Source: BCD1 sp965230565
Lineage (GTDB): Bacteria; Bacteroidota; Bacteroidia; Chitinophagales; Saprospiraceae
Reading direction: 5' to 3'
Assembly: GCA_965230565.1 (NCBI GenBank)
Contig: CBDDLH010000012.1
Span: forward strand, 124,001-188,000
Length of the DNA: 64,000 bases
Within the stretch, counting starts at the first letter, position 1, and each line of letters opens with the position of its first letter. Below, in pieces: positions 8,982 to 18,009 of the stretch. Under the pieces are notes generated by a model. That model was not told the origin of the DNA, made no database searches, and saw nothing but the letters and a program-made list of their open reading frames with translations. The translations under genes and the position numbers were made by a program.

Positions 8982-10184
8982 ATGGAAACTTCATCGCTAT
9001 TAAAGGCCTTTCAAGACAGAAATGTCTCCGAAATAAAAAAGATCCTTACTTCAGGTTCATTACAGGAATCATCATTTGCTCCTCTGGAAGCTCATTTAAA
9101 GGGGGAACTTATTGAGTTGAAGAAAAAGCTCAAAGCCACCGTTATGAACCCTGACGGTAAAGAGGGACAAAGCTTCAAAGGAATGTTATACCTGCAACAG
9201 CATTTTGACCAAAAATGTCTCAATGCGCTGCCGGATCACTTTGCTGGGATCAGGGATGAAGTTGCTTTTGAAGTAGCCCAGGCCGGGCGTGATTTACCGG
9301 AAGGTTATGTGAGCCTGGCCAGCGGATTACTAAAATATGCCGGGAATTTGAAACTCAGCAATGATAGGCTCAAGTCCCAAATTCATCTTTTACTCAAGAA
9401 AAAAGAAGATGACCGCAAATGGAAACGCACCCTCGAAAATGAGGCGGTTAACCGGAAAACTGTACGTAATTATTTCATAATCGGCCTCGTAATTATCGGG
9501 CTAATTCTACTTGGTTTCTGGGGCTTTAAGGCTTATCAAAGCTGGCAAAACGACGGGAAAGTTACCCAGGCACCAACGGAAAGTACCTCCACTCAATCAA
9601 CCTACACCCAAAAGAGAACGGAAGACACCAATGAGCAATGGTTTGAAAATGAAAGACTGCTGGCAGCATCCTTTGTTTTTGGTAATGAAAAAACAGAGGA
9701 GATTCGAAGCCGTGGCAATGTAACTGCGGAATTACACGAACTTGGTTTTCGCTTTGGTAATGACCCGATCCAATGTTACCAAAGTGTTGCTTTTGATTGT
9801 AAACGTCCCGCTAAATCAATCACCGTACATGGCGACAAGAAGCACGATGCCATCCTGTTTCTTTTATGGGCCAATAAGGTTGGTCGCCAGGTTTATATTG
9901 AAAAAAACACCTCTTATTATGTGTTTCTAAATACCCATGAAGATGTTTATGCTGCCGTGATTTTTGGTAAAAACTGGGATGAAAACCTGGAGAACCCTTG
10001 TGGCGGTAAAGGTTTCTTCAGTGAGGACGTGATTTACGCTCCTCCAACATCTAATGCCACTATTCCAAAGAATTTCGATTCTTCTGAGTCAAGGATTAAA
10101 ATGAGGTTACGACATGAAAAATTGTTACCCCAGCAAAAAGTGAATAAAGACCGCTGGCTGTATATCATGACGGATTACGATTAA
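8982..10184 (+). CDS. Unknown protein with one membrane segment
   Basis: 400 residues, no family recognised. Residues 1-160 are helical, lysine/glutamate-rich and lack a signal peptide, so this part is probably cytoplasmic. A single hydrophobic segment lies at about residues 164-184 (YFIIGLVIIGLILLGFWGF). A Thr/Ser/Gln-rich linker leads to a folded outer domain of about 200 residues containing FGNDPIQCYQSVAFDCKRP and several aromatic patches. The layout (cytoplasmic helical domain, one membrane pass, periplasmic domain) recalls anti-sigma or small sensor proteins, but there is no sigma factor next to it and the resemblance is only architectural. Confidence 0.7.
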   Translation: METSSLLKAFQDRNVSEIKKILTSGSLQESSFAPLEAHLKGELIELKKKLKATVMNPDGKEGQSFKGMLYLQQHFDQKCLNALPDHFAGIRDEVAFEVAQAGRDLPEGYVSLASGLLKYAGNLKLSNDRLKSQIHLLLKKKEDDRKWKRTLENEAVNRKTVRNYFIIGLVIIGLILLGFWGFKAYQSWQNDGKVTQAPTESTSTQSTYTQKRTEDTNEQWFENERLLAASFVFGNEKTEEIRSRGNVTAELHELGFRFGNDPIQCYQSVAFDCKRPAKSITVHGDKKHDAILFLLWANKVGRQVYIEKNTSYYVFLNTHEDVYAAVIFGKNWDENLENPCGGKGFFSEDVIYAPPTSNATIPKNFDSSESRIKMRLRHEKLLPQQKVNKDRWLYIMTDYD

Positions 10185-10293
10185 AGGAACTAATGAAACG
10201 AAAATAAAGTTATAACAAGGTGACACCTTTACAAAGGAAATGAGGTACAGCTAAGGTGTTGCCTTGTCGAAGGAAAGATGCTTCAAATCAACC

Positions 10294-12774
10294 ATGCCGA
10301 ATCAACCTTACCACGACATTCAATCAACAAGCGTATACGTACAGGTAGTATTACCATTGGCGTTGCCTAAGCCGTTTACCTATTATGTTCCTGAATCCAT
10401 GGTCAGCCAAATCCGTTTTGGGGTAAGGGTTGAAGTGCAGTTTGGACGTAATCGGTTATATACGGCCATTGTAGTTAAAATACTTGATGAAAAACCCGAA
10501 GGGGTAAAACCCAAAGCCATTCTATCCGTGGTGGATACACATCCCATCGTCAATAAGAACCAGATGAAACTCTGGCTCTGGATGGCTGATTATTACGGAT
10601 GTACCATTGGAGAGGTTATGAATGCAGCCCTGCCTGCAAATCTTAAATTATCAAGCGAAACCAGGCTGGTGCTTAGCCCGGTGTTTGTCCAGGATGAAAT
10701 AATGTTGTCTGACCAGGAATTCCTGATCACAGAAGCACTGAGCATTCAGGAAGAGATCAGCATTAAAGATGTACGGGACATTCTCAATAAAGAGACCGTC
10801 TACCCACTGATTAAAAGTATGCTGGAAAAACATTTGATTTATCTCAAAGAAGATCTAAAAGAAAAATACAAGCCCAAAAAAGTTGCCTGTGTTCGATTGA
10901 TAGAGCCTTATATTTCAGAGCCGGACCGATTGGTAGAAGCTTTTGAAAAAGTAAGTCGATCCAACCGGCAAACTGAAGCACTGATGGCCTTCATCCAATT
11001 GTCCAAAAAACAGGAATTTGTTCGAAAACAGGATATCTATAAGCTGGCCAATGCTGACACTTCCGTAATCAATGCAATGATCAAAAAAGAGATCTTTGAA
11101 AGTTACGAAAAGGAGGTCAGCAGGATGGGAGCGTATGAGGAGGAAACGGTGGACGCCCAGGAACTTTCCAGCCAGCAAAAGGATGCTATATCTGCAATTG
11201 ACATAGGTTTTGGCGACAACAAAACCGTACTCTTACACGGGGTTACCGGAAGCGGAAAAACACGGGTTTATGTGGAGTATATCAAAAAGACGATCGCTGA
11301 AGGTAAACAAGCATTATATCTTTTGCCTGAAATTGCTTTGACCACCCAGATCGTTACCCGATTGCAGAATATTTTCGGCAATGATATCGCTGTGTATCAC
11401 AGTCGGATGAATAATAATGAACGGGTAGAGATCTGGAATTCCGTTCTTAACGGAAAACCGGTAGTACTGGGAGCGCGTTCTGCTTTGTTCCTTCCTTTTG
11501 AAAACCTCGACCTTATCATTGTTGATGAAGAACATGACGGTTCCTTTAAGCAGCATGATCCGGCACCAAGGTATAATGGTCGGGATGTTGCCGTTTATCT
11601 GGCTCATCTTACCGGCGCCAAAACTATACTGGGAACAGCAACTCCTTCTCTTGAGTCTTATCAAAACGCTAAAAAGGGAAAATACAAACTGGTAGAAATG
11701 CCTGAGCGCTTCGGCGGTTTGCAAATGCCTCAGATCGTCGTAGCTGATGCAAAAAGGGAACTCACGGAACGGAAGATGCAATCTCATTTCACAACACTTC
11801 TCCTGGATAGTTTAAAGGAAACTTTAGAGAATGGTGAACAGGCGATTTTATTTCAAAATAGAAGAGGATACTCGCCAACCTATCGATGTTCCAAGTGCGG
11901 ATGGCATTCAGAATGCGTTAATTGTGATGTTAGTCTGACTTATCATAAGTTCAGGGAACATCTGGAGTGCCATTATTGCGGTTACAATACAAAACTTCCC
12001 AAAGCTTGTCCGGCTTGTGGTAGCAATGAGCTTACATTACGTGGATTCGGAACAGAAAAGATCGAAGACGAACTAAAAATCTACCTTCCTGAGGCGAAAA
12101 TTGCCAGAATGGACCTCGACACGGTACGATCCAAAAATGCCCTGGTCAAACTCATCAATGATTTTGAGGAAAAACGCATTGACATTCTCGTAGGCACACA
12201 AATGGTCACCAAAGGTTTTGATTTTGAGAATGTGGGTGTGGTTGGTATCCTGAGTGCCGACCAGTTGTTGCAGTTCCCTGATTTTCGTTCAGCGGAAAGG
12301 GCCTTCCAAATCATGGTGCAGGTAAGTGGCAGGGCCGGAAGGAAAAACAAACAAGGAAAAGTAATCCTACAGGCGTTTAATATCGCTCATCCGGTTTTGA
12401 AAGAGGTAATTGAAAATGATTTCACAAGCTTTTTCGCCCGGGAGATCGAAGAGCGACAAACCTTCAAATACCCCCCTTTTTACAAACTCATCAAAATTAC
12501 GCTTCGCCACAAACGTCCACAGGTAGTTAATGACGGCATGCGTGTTTATGCCTCTTTTTTAAAGAAAAAACTGGGCAATTGGGTAATTGGTCCTGCCGTG
12601 CCATATATTTCGCGGGTTCGAGGCTATTATATTTTGGACCTGATGGTAAAAATGGAGCCTCATGCCAATAAAATGAAATACGCCAAGCAAGCAATAGCCG
12701 AAGCTGCAATTCATCTCAAAGAAACCCAGGGATATTCAACTATCCGGGTTAATGTGGATGTTGATCCGATGTAA
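10294..12774 (+). CDS. priA: Primosomal protein N' (replication restart helicase)
   Basis: 826 residues from the ATG at 10294; the frame opens at a TTG ten codons earlier, but ATG and the conserved start VYVQVVLPLALPKPFTYYVP favour 10294. PriA is a 3'-to-5' DNA helicase that reloads the replisome at collapsed forks. Visible features are the N-terminal DNA-binding domain, Walker A GVTGSGKT at residues 316-323, the DEEH box (IIVDEEHDGSFKQHD), motif GTATPSLES, and the zinc-binding cysteine cluster CSKCGWHSECVNC, CHYCG, CPACG. Later helicase motifs VGTQMVTKGFDF and QVSGRAGR are intact. An imperfect 15-bp inverted repeat precedes it (10215-10229/10253-10267). Confidence 0.95.
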   Translation: MPNQPYHDIQSTSVYVQVVLPLALPKPFTYYVPESMVSQIRFGVRVEVQFGRNRLYTAIVVKILDEKPEGVKPKAILSVVDTHPIVNKNQMKLWLWMADYYGCTIGEVMNAALPANLKLSSETRLVLSPVFVQDEIMLSDQEFLITEALSIQEEISIKDVRDILNKETVYPLIKSMLEKHLIYLKEDLKEKYKPKKVACVRLIEPYISEPDRLVEAFEKVSRSNRQTEALMAFIQLSKKQEFVRKQDIYKLANADTSVINAMIKKEIFESYEKEVSRMGAYEEETVDAQELSSQQKDAISAIDIGFGDNKTVLLHGVTGSGKTRVYVEYIKKTIAEGKQALYLLPEIALTTQIVTRLQNIFGNDIAVYHSRMNNNERVEIWNSVLNGKPVVLGARSALFLPFENLDLIIVDEEHDGSFKQHDPAPRYNGRDVAVYLAHLTGAKTILGTATPSLESYQNAKKGKYKLVEMPERFGGLQMPQIVVADAKRELTERKMQSHFTTLLLDSLKETLENGEQAILFQNRRGYSPTYRCSKCGWHSECVNCDVSLTYHKFREHLECHYCGYNTKLPKACPACGSNELTLRGFGTEKIEDELKIYLPEAKIARMDLDTVRSKNALVKLINDFEEKRIDILVGTQMVTKGFDFENVGVVGILSADQLLQFPDFRSAERAFQIMVQVSGRAGRKNKQGKVILQAFNIAHPVLKEVIENDFTSFFAREIEERQTFKYPPFYKLIKITLRHKRPQVVNDGMRVYASFLKKKLGNWVIGPAVPYISRVRGYYILDLMVKMEPHANKMKYAKQAIAEAAIHLKETQGYSTIRVNVDVDPM

Positions 12775-12816
12775 GGAGGGAATTTCCGGTTATTTCTTCA
12801 CAACCAAAACTTCTAC

Positions 12817-12845
12817 ACCTGCCTTCCTGCGGTCAGCAGGCAGGT
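12817..12845. repeat. Dispersed inverted repeat (CCTGCC...GCAGGCAGG type)
   Basis: CCTGCCTTCC at 12818-12827 is followed 8 bp later by GCAGGCAGG (12836-12844). The same two words, spaced 7 bp, recur at 60697-60722. It is probably a small palindromic intergenic repeat. Confidence 0.6.
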
Positions 12846-12980
12846 TGGATATTGGACTGCGGTTCTGTCTAGTTGGTTCCCAATTCTAAATTTCTTCGTG
12901 GTTTAAAGGTTTCATATTGTTTCAGGTTAGTAAGAGGACAAAATTAGTTTTGATCAAAATACTTTATTCAATCAAGAAGG

Positions 12981-13063
12981 CGCGGAGAGCTGTTACGCAA
13001 AGTTTCGCGGAGAAAAACAAACAAAACTGCGGTCCTCAGCGCTTCTTCGCGGTCCTCTGCGGT
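12981..13063. repeat. Intergenic element with paired GCGG-rich arms
   Basis: The 450-bp gap 12775-13225 holds no convincing gene. Its centre has a left arm rich in CGCGGAGA-type words (12981-13013) and a right arm rich in CTCTGCGG/CTTCGCGG words (13028-13063), roughly complementary across an A-rich spacer. Its architecture resembles the element at 40001-40090, though the sequence differs. Confidence 0.5.
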
Positions 13064-13168
13064 ATAGCCCAATTGTTTCGCTTCAGGAAAACATTTGATT
13101 TAAAGTAGTTCTGTCCATGTACTTTGTTTCAAATAGTTTCATCGCACGTCTGAGATATGGGGATATGG

Positions 13169-13191
13169 ATTTTAAGTTAAAAACTTAAAAT
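13169..13191 (-). terminator. Triloop hairpin downstream of the T9SS repeat protein
   Basis: A perfect 10-bp stem (ATTTTAAGTT, 13169-13178 with 13182-13191) encloses the triloop AAA, 35 bp past the stop of the minus-strand gene at 13226. Position suggests a terminator; the A/T-only stem makes it weak. Confidence 0.5.
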
Positions 13192-13225
13192 ATCGTGTTA
13201 ATTTTAAATAATTGGCACGATCTCA

Positions 13226-16045
13226 TCAATCACTTTTAATAAAGCGCTTTGAAATAACTTCAGTAGAGGTTTCCAATTTTATCAGATAAACACCATCGAC
13301 AAGTCCGTCCATATCAATGGTTGATTTTAGAGTATTTATTATTCCGGAAAATACTTCTGCCCCACTCAGATCATAGATCCTGAAAGTGGCCCCCAGCAGC
13401 TCATTATCAACCTCCAAAATGACAAAGTCCTCTACGGGGTTGGGGAATAATTTGATGCTTTGCTTTGAGGGTTCATCAACATTAACAATGACCATATTCA
13501 CACAATCAGATGTTGATTCGCAATTGCCCTGGGTTACAATGACCGCATAATCTCCAGTGACGGCAGGGTTAAAGGTTGGGTTAGTTTCTCCTTCAAGAGT
13601 TGCTCCGGTATTACAGTCTATCCACTGAAAAGTGGAGTTTAGAGAATCGGCCTGCGCCTGAATTGAATTTTCTGTAGTAATGATTTCTGTATTCACAAGA
13701 CAAAATGTTGCACATTCCGAAGTATCCACACAACTACCCTGAGTCACGATGACTGCATACTCGCCACTTTCCTCGGGTGTGAATATCTGGTCTATTTCTC
13801 CTTCGATTGGCATGCCATCACTACAATCAACCCACTGAAAGCTGGAATTCATGGAATCTGCTTGTGATTGCAAATTAAATTCTGAAACAGAGACCCCAGT
13901 GCTTACCTGGCAAATAGTAGTACAGTCTGATGTATCAATACAACTACCTTGAGAAATGATTACTGCATATTCGCCACTGACTAAAGGTGTAAACGCCTGC
14001 CCTGTTTCATCAGCAATTTCCGAACCATCAGTACAGTTGATCCACTGGTAAGTTGAAAGGGAAGGATCTGCCAGCGCCTCAATGGTGTTGTCTGAGGTCG
14101 AAACAGCAGGATCAATCATGCAAATGGTCACGCAATCTGAAGTTTCGGAACACACGCCACGTGACACAATGACCGCATAGTCCCCGCTGGTAGTCGGAGT
14201 AAACAAATGCCCTGTTGCTCCGACTATCGGATCTCCGGTACTGCAATCTATCCATTGAAAGCTTGCCTGAAGCGCATCTTCCTGGGATTGAATGGTAAGT
14301 CCTTCCACTACCAAATCCAAATTAATAATTTCAGGGCAAAGGGTTCGACAAACTGAAGTAACAGAACAATTTTCCTCGGTTATAATCACAGCATACTCAC
14401 CATTGACCATTGGTTCAAAAAAATAATCAACTTCCCCTTCAATGAATGATCCGTCACTACAATCGATCCATTGATAAGTAACTCCCGGCGAATCCTCCCC
14501 GGCTACGATAATATCGGAGCCGGCAGCAACATAATTATCCAAAGGGCAAATGTTTATACACTCAGAAGTATCGATACATGCTCCGTTGGAAACGATCACT
14601 GCATAATCGCCACCATTTTCAGGAACAAAAGACGAGCCTTCCACCCCTTCAATGATTGAACCGTCACTACAATCGATCCACTGATACGTAGTACTCAAGG
14701 CAATGTCATGAGATTGAATGGTGTAAATATCGTCTATTTCAATCTCCGGATTTACACCACATGGGCCAAGTTTCACTACCCAGAAATCATGATCACCATG
14801 GTGGTCCGTGACATTACCGTTATTGGATTTCGTCCGACCTGCCATTACAAACCCTTCATCTGCTGTTTGTCGGATAGCAAAAGCTCTGTCAGTACCGGTA
14901 CCTCCCAGCGGAAGTTGCCAATCCAATTCTCCGGATGCTGTAATTTTCATAGCCAGAAAATCTTTATCCCCATAACCACCTAAAACACTTTCCGTATATC
15001 CAACAGCGATAAAACCTCCATCACTTGTTTCGCGAATATCATGTGCTATTTCTTTCTGATACCATCCAAAGGACCTTTCCCATTCTATGTCCCCGTCGGA
15101 TTCGAGTTTCACGATCCAAAAATCCCATTCACCTAAATTTTGAGAAACATCGCCATCCTCTCCAGCGGAAAACCCAGCAACAATATAACCCTCGTCCGTT
15201 GTTTGTCGGACGGAATAACCAATTTCATAATCAGTACTCCCCAGACATTTTTGCCATTCAATATCTCCGGTGGCCGACAGTTTCACTACCCAAATATCCG
15301 TTTCAAAATTACCTCCGCCATGATGACCTGATACATCTCCATCATTTGACAGGGATTTGCCCGTCAGGATATAACCGCCATCAGAAGTTTGATTCAAATC
15401 ATATAAAAAATCATCTTTTGATCCTCCCAGGGACTTCTCCCATTCAATATCTCCTTCACTCGTTATTTTTACAACCCAATAATCATAATCTCCATTATTT
15501 CCAGTGACATCCCCGTTGATGGATTCTGATGCTCCACCAATAATATAGCCACCATCACTTGTCTGGTTAATGGCATAGCCAAAATCATTTCCATTGCCCC
15601 CATAAGATTTTTCCCACTCCATGACACCCATGCTGTCCAATTTTACTACCCAGTAATCATCAAGTCCAATATGGCCGGAAATTTGACCGGCTTCGGAGCA
15701 GGAATAACCGACCATTATATATCCCCCGTCGTTGGTCTGCAAAACATCCTGAGCAGCTTCATGCTGAGCTCCTCCAAAGGAATTTTCCCACTCGATATTA
15801 CCTTCATTAGTTAATTTAACTGCCCAATAATCTGTCCAGCCATGAACCACAGAAACATCCCCATCTTCTGATCTTGTATATCCTACTACAATATAGCCGC
15901 CATCAGCTGTTATCTCTATATCATTGGCAATTTCCTCTGCGCTGCCACCCAGCGTTTTTTGCCACTCCATATAGGGTTGCGCGATCAGATTAAAAGAGGA
16001 TAGAAATGTGACGAGCACAAATAATATTAAACTATTTCGATTCAT
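13226..16045 (-). CDS. Giant T9SS-exported repeat protein
   Basis: 939 residues. A signal peptide (NSLILFVLVTFLSSFNLIAQ) precedes seven ~50-residue repeats (about 25-435) of the type GGYIVVGYT...DYWVVKL...GxIEWEKSxGG, predicted to form a beta-propeller-like array. Six ~63-residue Ig-like/PKD-like modules follow (about 435-860), each with QW(I/V)(D/N)C, GxYAVIV and a GxC...S(E/D)C cysteine pair. The C-terminal ~75 residues (LFPNPVEDFVI...GVYLIKLETS) are a T9SS type A sorting domain, so the protein should be exported across the outer membrane and anchored or released. No enzymatic domain is visible; an adhesive or structural role is inference. Confidence 0.88.
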   Translation of the reverse strand: MNRNSLILFVLVTFLSSFNLIAQPYMEWQKTLGGSAEEIANDIEITADGGYIVVGYTRSEDGDVSVVHGWTDYWAVKLTNEGNIEWENSFGGAQHEAAQDVLQTNDGGYIMVGYSCSEAGQISGHIGLDDYWVVKLDSMGVMEWEKSYGGNGNDFGYAINQTSDGGYIIGGASESINGDVTGNNGDYDYWVVKITSEGDIEWEKSLGGSKDDFLYDLNQTSDGGYILTGKSLSNDGDVSGHHGGGNFETDIWVVKLSATGDIEWQKCLGSTDYEIGYSVRQTTDEGYIVAGFSAGEDGDVSQNLGEWDFWIVKLESDGDIEWERSFGWYQKEIAHDIRETSDGGFIAVGYTESVLGGYGDKDFLAMKITASGELDWQLPLGGTGTDRAFAIRQTADEGFVMAGRTKSNNGNVTDHHGDHDFWVVKLGPCGVNPEIEIDDIYTIQSHDIALSTTYQWIDCSDGSIIEGVEGSSFVPENGGDYAVIVSNGACIDTSECINICPLDNYVAAGSDIIVAGEDSPGVTYQWIDCSDGSFIEGEVDYFFEPMVNGEYAVIITEENCSVTSVCRTLCPEIINLDLVVEGLTIQSQEDALQASFQWIDCSTGDPIVGATGHLFTPTTSGDYAVIVSRGVCSETSDCVTICMIDPAVSTSDNTIEALADPSLSTYQWINCTDGSEIADETGQAFTPLVSGEYAVIISQGSCIDTSDCTTICQVSTGVSVSEFNLQSQADSMNSSFQWVDCSDGMPIEGEIDQIFTPEESGEYAVIVTQGSCVDTSECATFCLVNTEIITTENSIQAQADSLNSTFQWIDCNTGATLEGETNPTFNPAVTGDYAVIVTQGNCESTSDCVNMVIVNVDEPSKQSIKLFPNPVEDFVILEVDNELLGATFRIYDLSGAEVFSGIINTLKSTIDMDGLVDGVYLIKLETSTEVISKRFIKSD

Positions 16046-16109
16046 GATAATGGCCTGAAAATTGAAATTTTTTAAAGGTGTTTATCTCTGCCAAAGAAAG
16101 GAAAATTAT

Positions 16110-16862
16110 TTAGGCTTTCGCTTCCAACTTTTGGATTTTATCCTTTACACTACCACGTTCCCCGATCCTGATTACGACAAAGATCAGTCTTAATAACCAA
16201 CCGGGATGCAAGATAAGATTTACTTTTGCAGCAACCTTTTTGTCCCTTTCGGCAATTTGGTCAGCTGTGTTGCCTTCAGGCTCACTGGCGATAGCCTGAG
16301 CAAATTTCCAGGCACCGTCCCGGGCTTTTTTCATACTAAAATCTACCAGAAAGTTATCAGCTCTTCGGCTAAATTTGAGGATCAATTTAAAAGTGGGCCA
16401 GATTTCTGACAAATTCTTTTCTACCTCTTCTACCAGAGCAGAAAGTACTTCGTTGATCTTATTGAAATCATCATGTAAATCTTCCAGTTTGCTACCTTCG
16501 GAAACTTCAGCAGCAGCAATGCCCAGGTCTAGACTGATATGGGCATTCATTCCTAACAACAGGTGTTGCAAAACGACGGGGGAATACCATTTGGAGGCAT
16601 CAAAAGCCTTTTTCCATGAATCCGTGACGGGTAGATTTTTACGATAGTCATGGTAAGCATCCAGGTAACGTTTTGCGAAAACTATATCCAGCTTTTCCAT
16701 ACGTTCGTTATCATCAAAATACCCCTGACTGATGCCTTCCTTAACCTTGATGGTCACTTTTTGGTACAAAGCTGCAAAATAGCCTAAGGGATCATTATTC
16801 CGGATCGAGGCCTGAATGATCTCTTCAAGTGCATTGATGATATCGTCAATAGATTGGTACAT
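16110..16862 (-). CDS. DUF5995 family protein
   Basis: 250 residues, soluble, mostly helical. The segment WYSPVVLQHLLLGMNAHISLDLGIAAAEV and the surrounding helices match what I know of DUF5995, a family of unknown function that is widespread in Bacteroidota and Actinobacteria. There is no signal peptide or membrane segment. It is the third gene of a tight minus-strand cluster (17892-17359, 17343-16885, 16862-16110; gaps of 15 and 22 bp), so it is probably cotranscribed with a lipoprotein and a small membrane protein. Family assignment is by recollection of the conserved LGMNAHI motif. Confidence 0.7.
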   Translation of the reverse strand: MYQSIDDIINALEEIIQASIRNNDPLGYFAALYQKVTIKVKEGISQGYFDDNERMEKLDIVFAKRYLDAYHDYRKNLPVTDSWKKAFDASKWYSPVVLQHLLLGMNAHISLDLGIAAAEVSEGSKLEDLHDDFNKINEVLSALVEEVEKNLSEIWPTFKLILKFSRRADNFLVDFSMKKARDGAWKFAQAIASEPEGNTADQIAERDKKVAAKVNLILHPGWLLRLIFVVIRIGERGSVKDKIQKLEAKA

Positions 16863-16884
16863 TCAATTGGATTAAAAGGAATGG

Positions 16885-17343
16885 TCAAACATACCGAAAA
16901 ACATATTCCATAACATGAAATCCGATAAACACAACAGATAAAATTAGCAATAAAATGGAATTTGACATCATAGAAAGCCCGACGAACCAGATGATGGGTG
17001 TGTATGCCGGCGCAAAACGAAGCCAGGCAGAATGGGCTGCCGTGGATTCTGGGTACCATATCAACCATAACCATGAAGCAAAATAAATGAGGGTTCCAAC
17101 GATAAAAACCACCAATCCGGAACGGAAAAATCTATTCCCTGTATTTATTGGCAGAATTATGGGCAGTAACATGGCTCCTCCCCGGAAAATATTTTCAATA
17201 ATCAACACCCATCGGGGTGCTGTTCCGTTAAAGTGATCCATCGGTAATTTCGAAAATAACAAGATATTCCAGAGCAGTATGGGGATCAGGAACAGGAAAT
17301 GATTGCTTACTTTTAACTGAAGTTTGGCATTAGGTATTTTCAT
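16885..17343 (-). CDS. Small integral membrane protein, unknown
   Basis: 152 residues from the ATG at 17343; a TTG one codon earlier also opens the frame. Four hydrophobic segments are visible: FLFLIPILLWNILLF, the stretch around GAMLLPIILPI, VVFIVGTLIYFASWLWLIW and SILLLILSVVFIGFHVM. I do not recognise the family. It sits between the lipoprotein and the DUF5995 gene with short gaps, suggesting an operon. No conserved charged residues in the membrane point to transport. Confidence 0.7.
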   Translation of the reverse strand: MKIPNAKLQLKVSNHFLFLIPILLWNILLFSKLPMDHFNGTAPRWVLIIENIFRGGAMLLPIILPINTGNRFFRSGLVVFIVGTLIYFASWLWLIWYPESTAAHSAWLRFAPAYTPIIWFVGLSMMSNSILLLILSVVFIGFHVMEYVFRYV

Positions 17344-17358
17344 CAAATTAAAGATTGC

Positions 17359-17892
17359 TTATTGCCCTAATATCTTCGCATCTACACCAAACACGGCATA
17401 CAAATCGATGTGATGATCAGCGGTGATCAATTCATCCGTTACGGTATTAACCCTGAGTGTGAAAGCATCTTCCTTGATGTAATCTTTGAGGTCTTCATCC
17501 GTTGTCATCAATTCCAGGAAATCTCCCGAATCTTCAGATATTTCATTGAGCCACGCCACTTCAATCTCCGGCAACCCATCAGCAGACAGGTATACAGCAA
17601 TAGACTCCAGAAAACTAAAATCACCATTATCAGGTGCCGTCAATGTCAATTGAAGTGATTTTAATAATATTTCCTCGATAAGATCTTTTCGGGTATCGTT
17701 TACTTCAAAAGTTGATTCTGCATCTGTTTCGATTTCGGGAGTAAAAATGTTGAATGGTAAATTAATGCCTACAGAGGAAGGAATGACCACTTCCTCAGAA
17801 TAATCGAGGTCAAACTTGGTAAACTCATCAAACTTGCTGCACCCTCCGAATACCAGGACAGCCAAAAAAATCATCAGGTAATAAATCTTCAT
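17359..17892 (-). CDS. Predicted lipoprotein, unknown
   Basis: 177 residues. The N-terminus MKIYYLMIFLAVLVFGGC has a lipobox (VFGGC) with the acylated cysteine at about residue 18, so the mature protein is membrane-anchored. The rest is acidic, beta-rich and has no family that I recognise; it looks like a small Ig-like or lipid-binding-type fold (inference). It is first in the likely three-gene operon with the membrane protein and DUF5995. Confidence 0.7.
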   Translation of the reverse strand: MKIYYLMIFLAVLVFGGCSKFDEFTKFDLDYSEEVVIPSSVGINLPFNIFTPEIETDAESTFEVNDTRKDLIEEILLKSLQLTLTAPDNGDFSFLESIAVYLSADGLPEIEVAWLNEISEDSGDFLELMTTDEDLKDYIKEDAFTLRVNTVTDELITADHHIDLYAVFGVDAKILGQ

Positions 17893-18009
17893 AAACCTTA
17901 ATCTTTATGGATAATATTTAGGAAACGAAATGAAAGAGTGAATGTTGTCAGGAAAATCAATCACCAACGGTCAAAGCTGAGTAAATGCAGTTAAAACAAT
18001 TTATTTTTC

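Noticed and set aside
8912..9115. Short open frame overlapping the 8982 gene start
   Set aside because: It is in a different frame from the longer gene and lies across the terminator and -7 box.
12917..13108. 63-codon open frame in the gap after priA
   Set aside because: It runs across the GCGG repeat element and has no recognisable domain or start signal.
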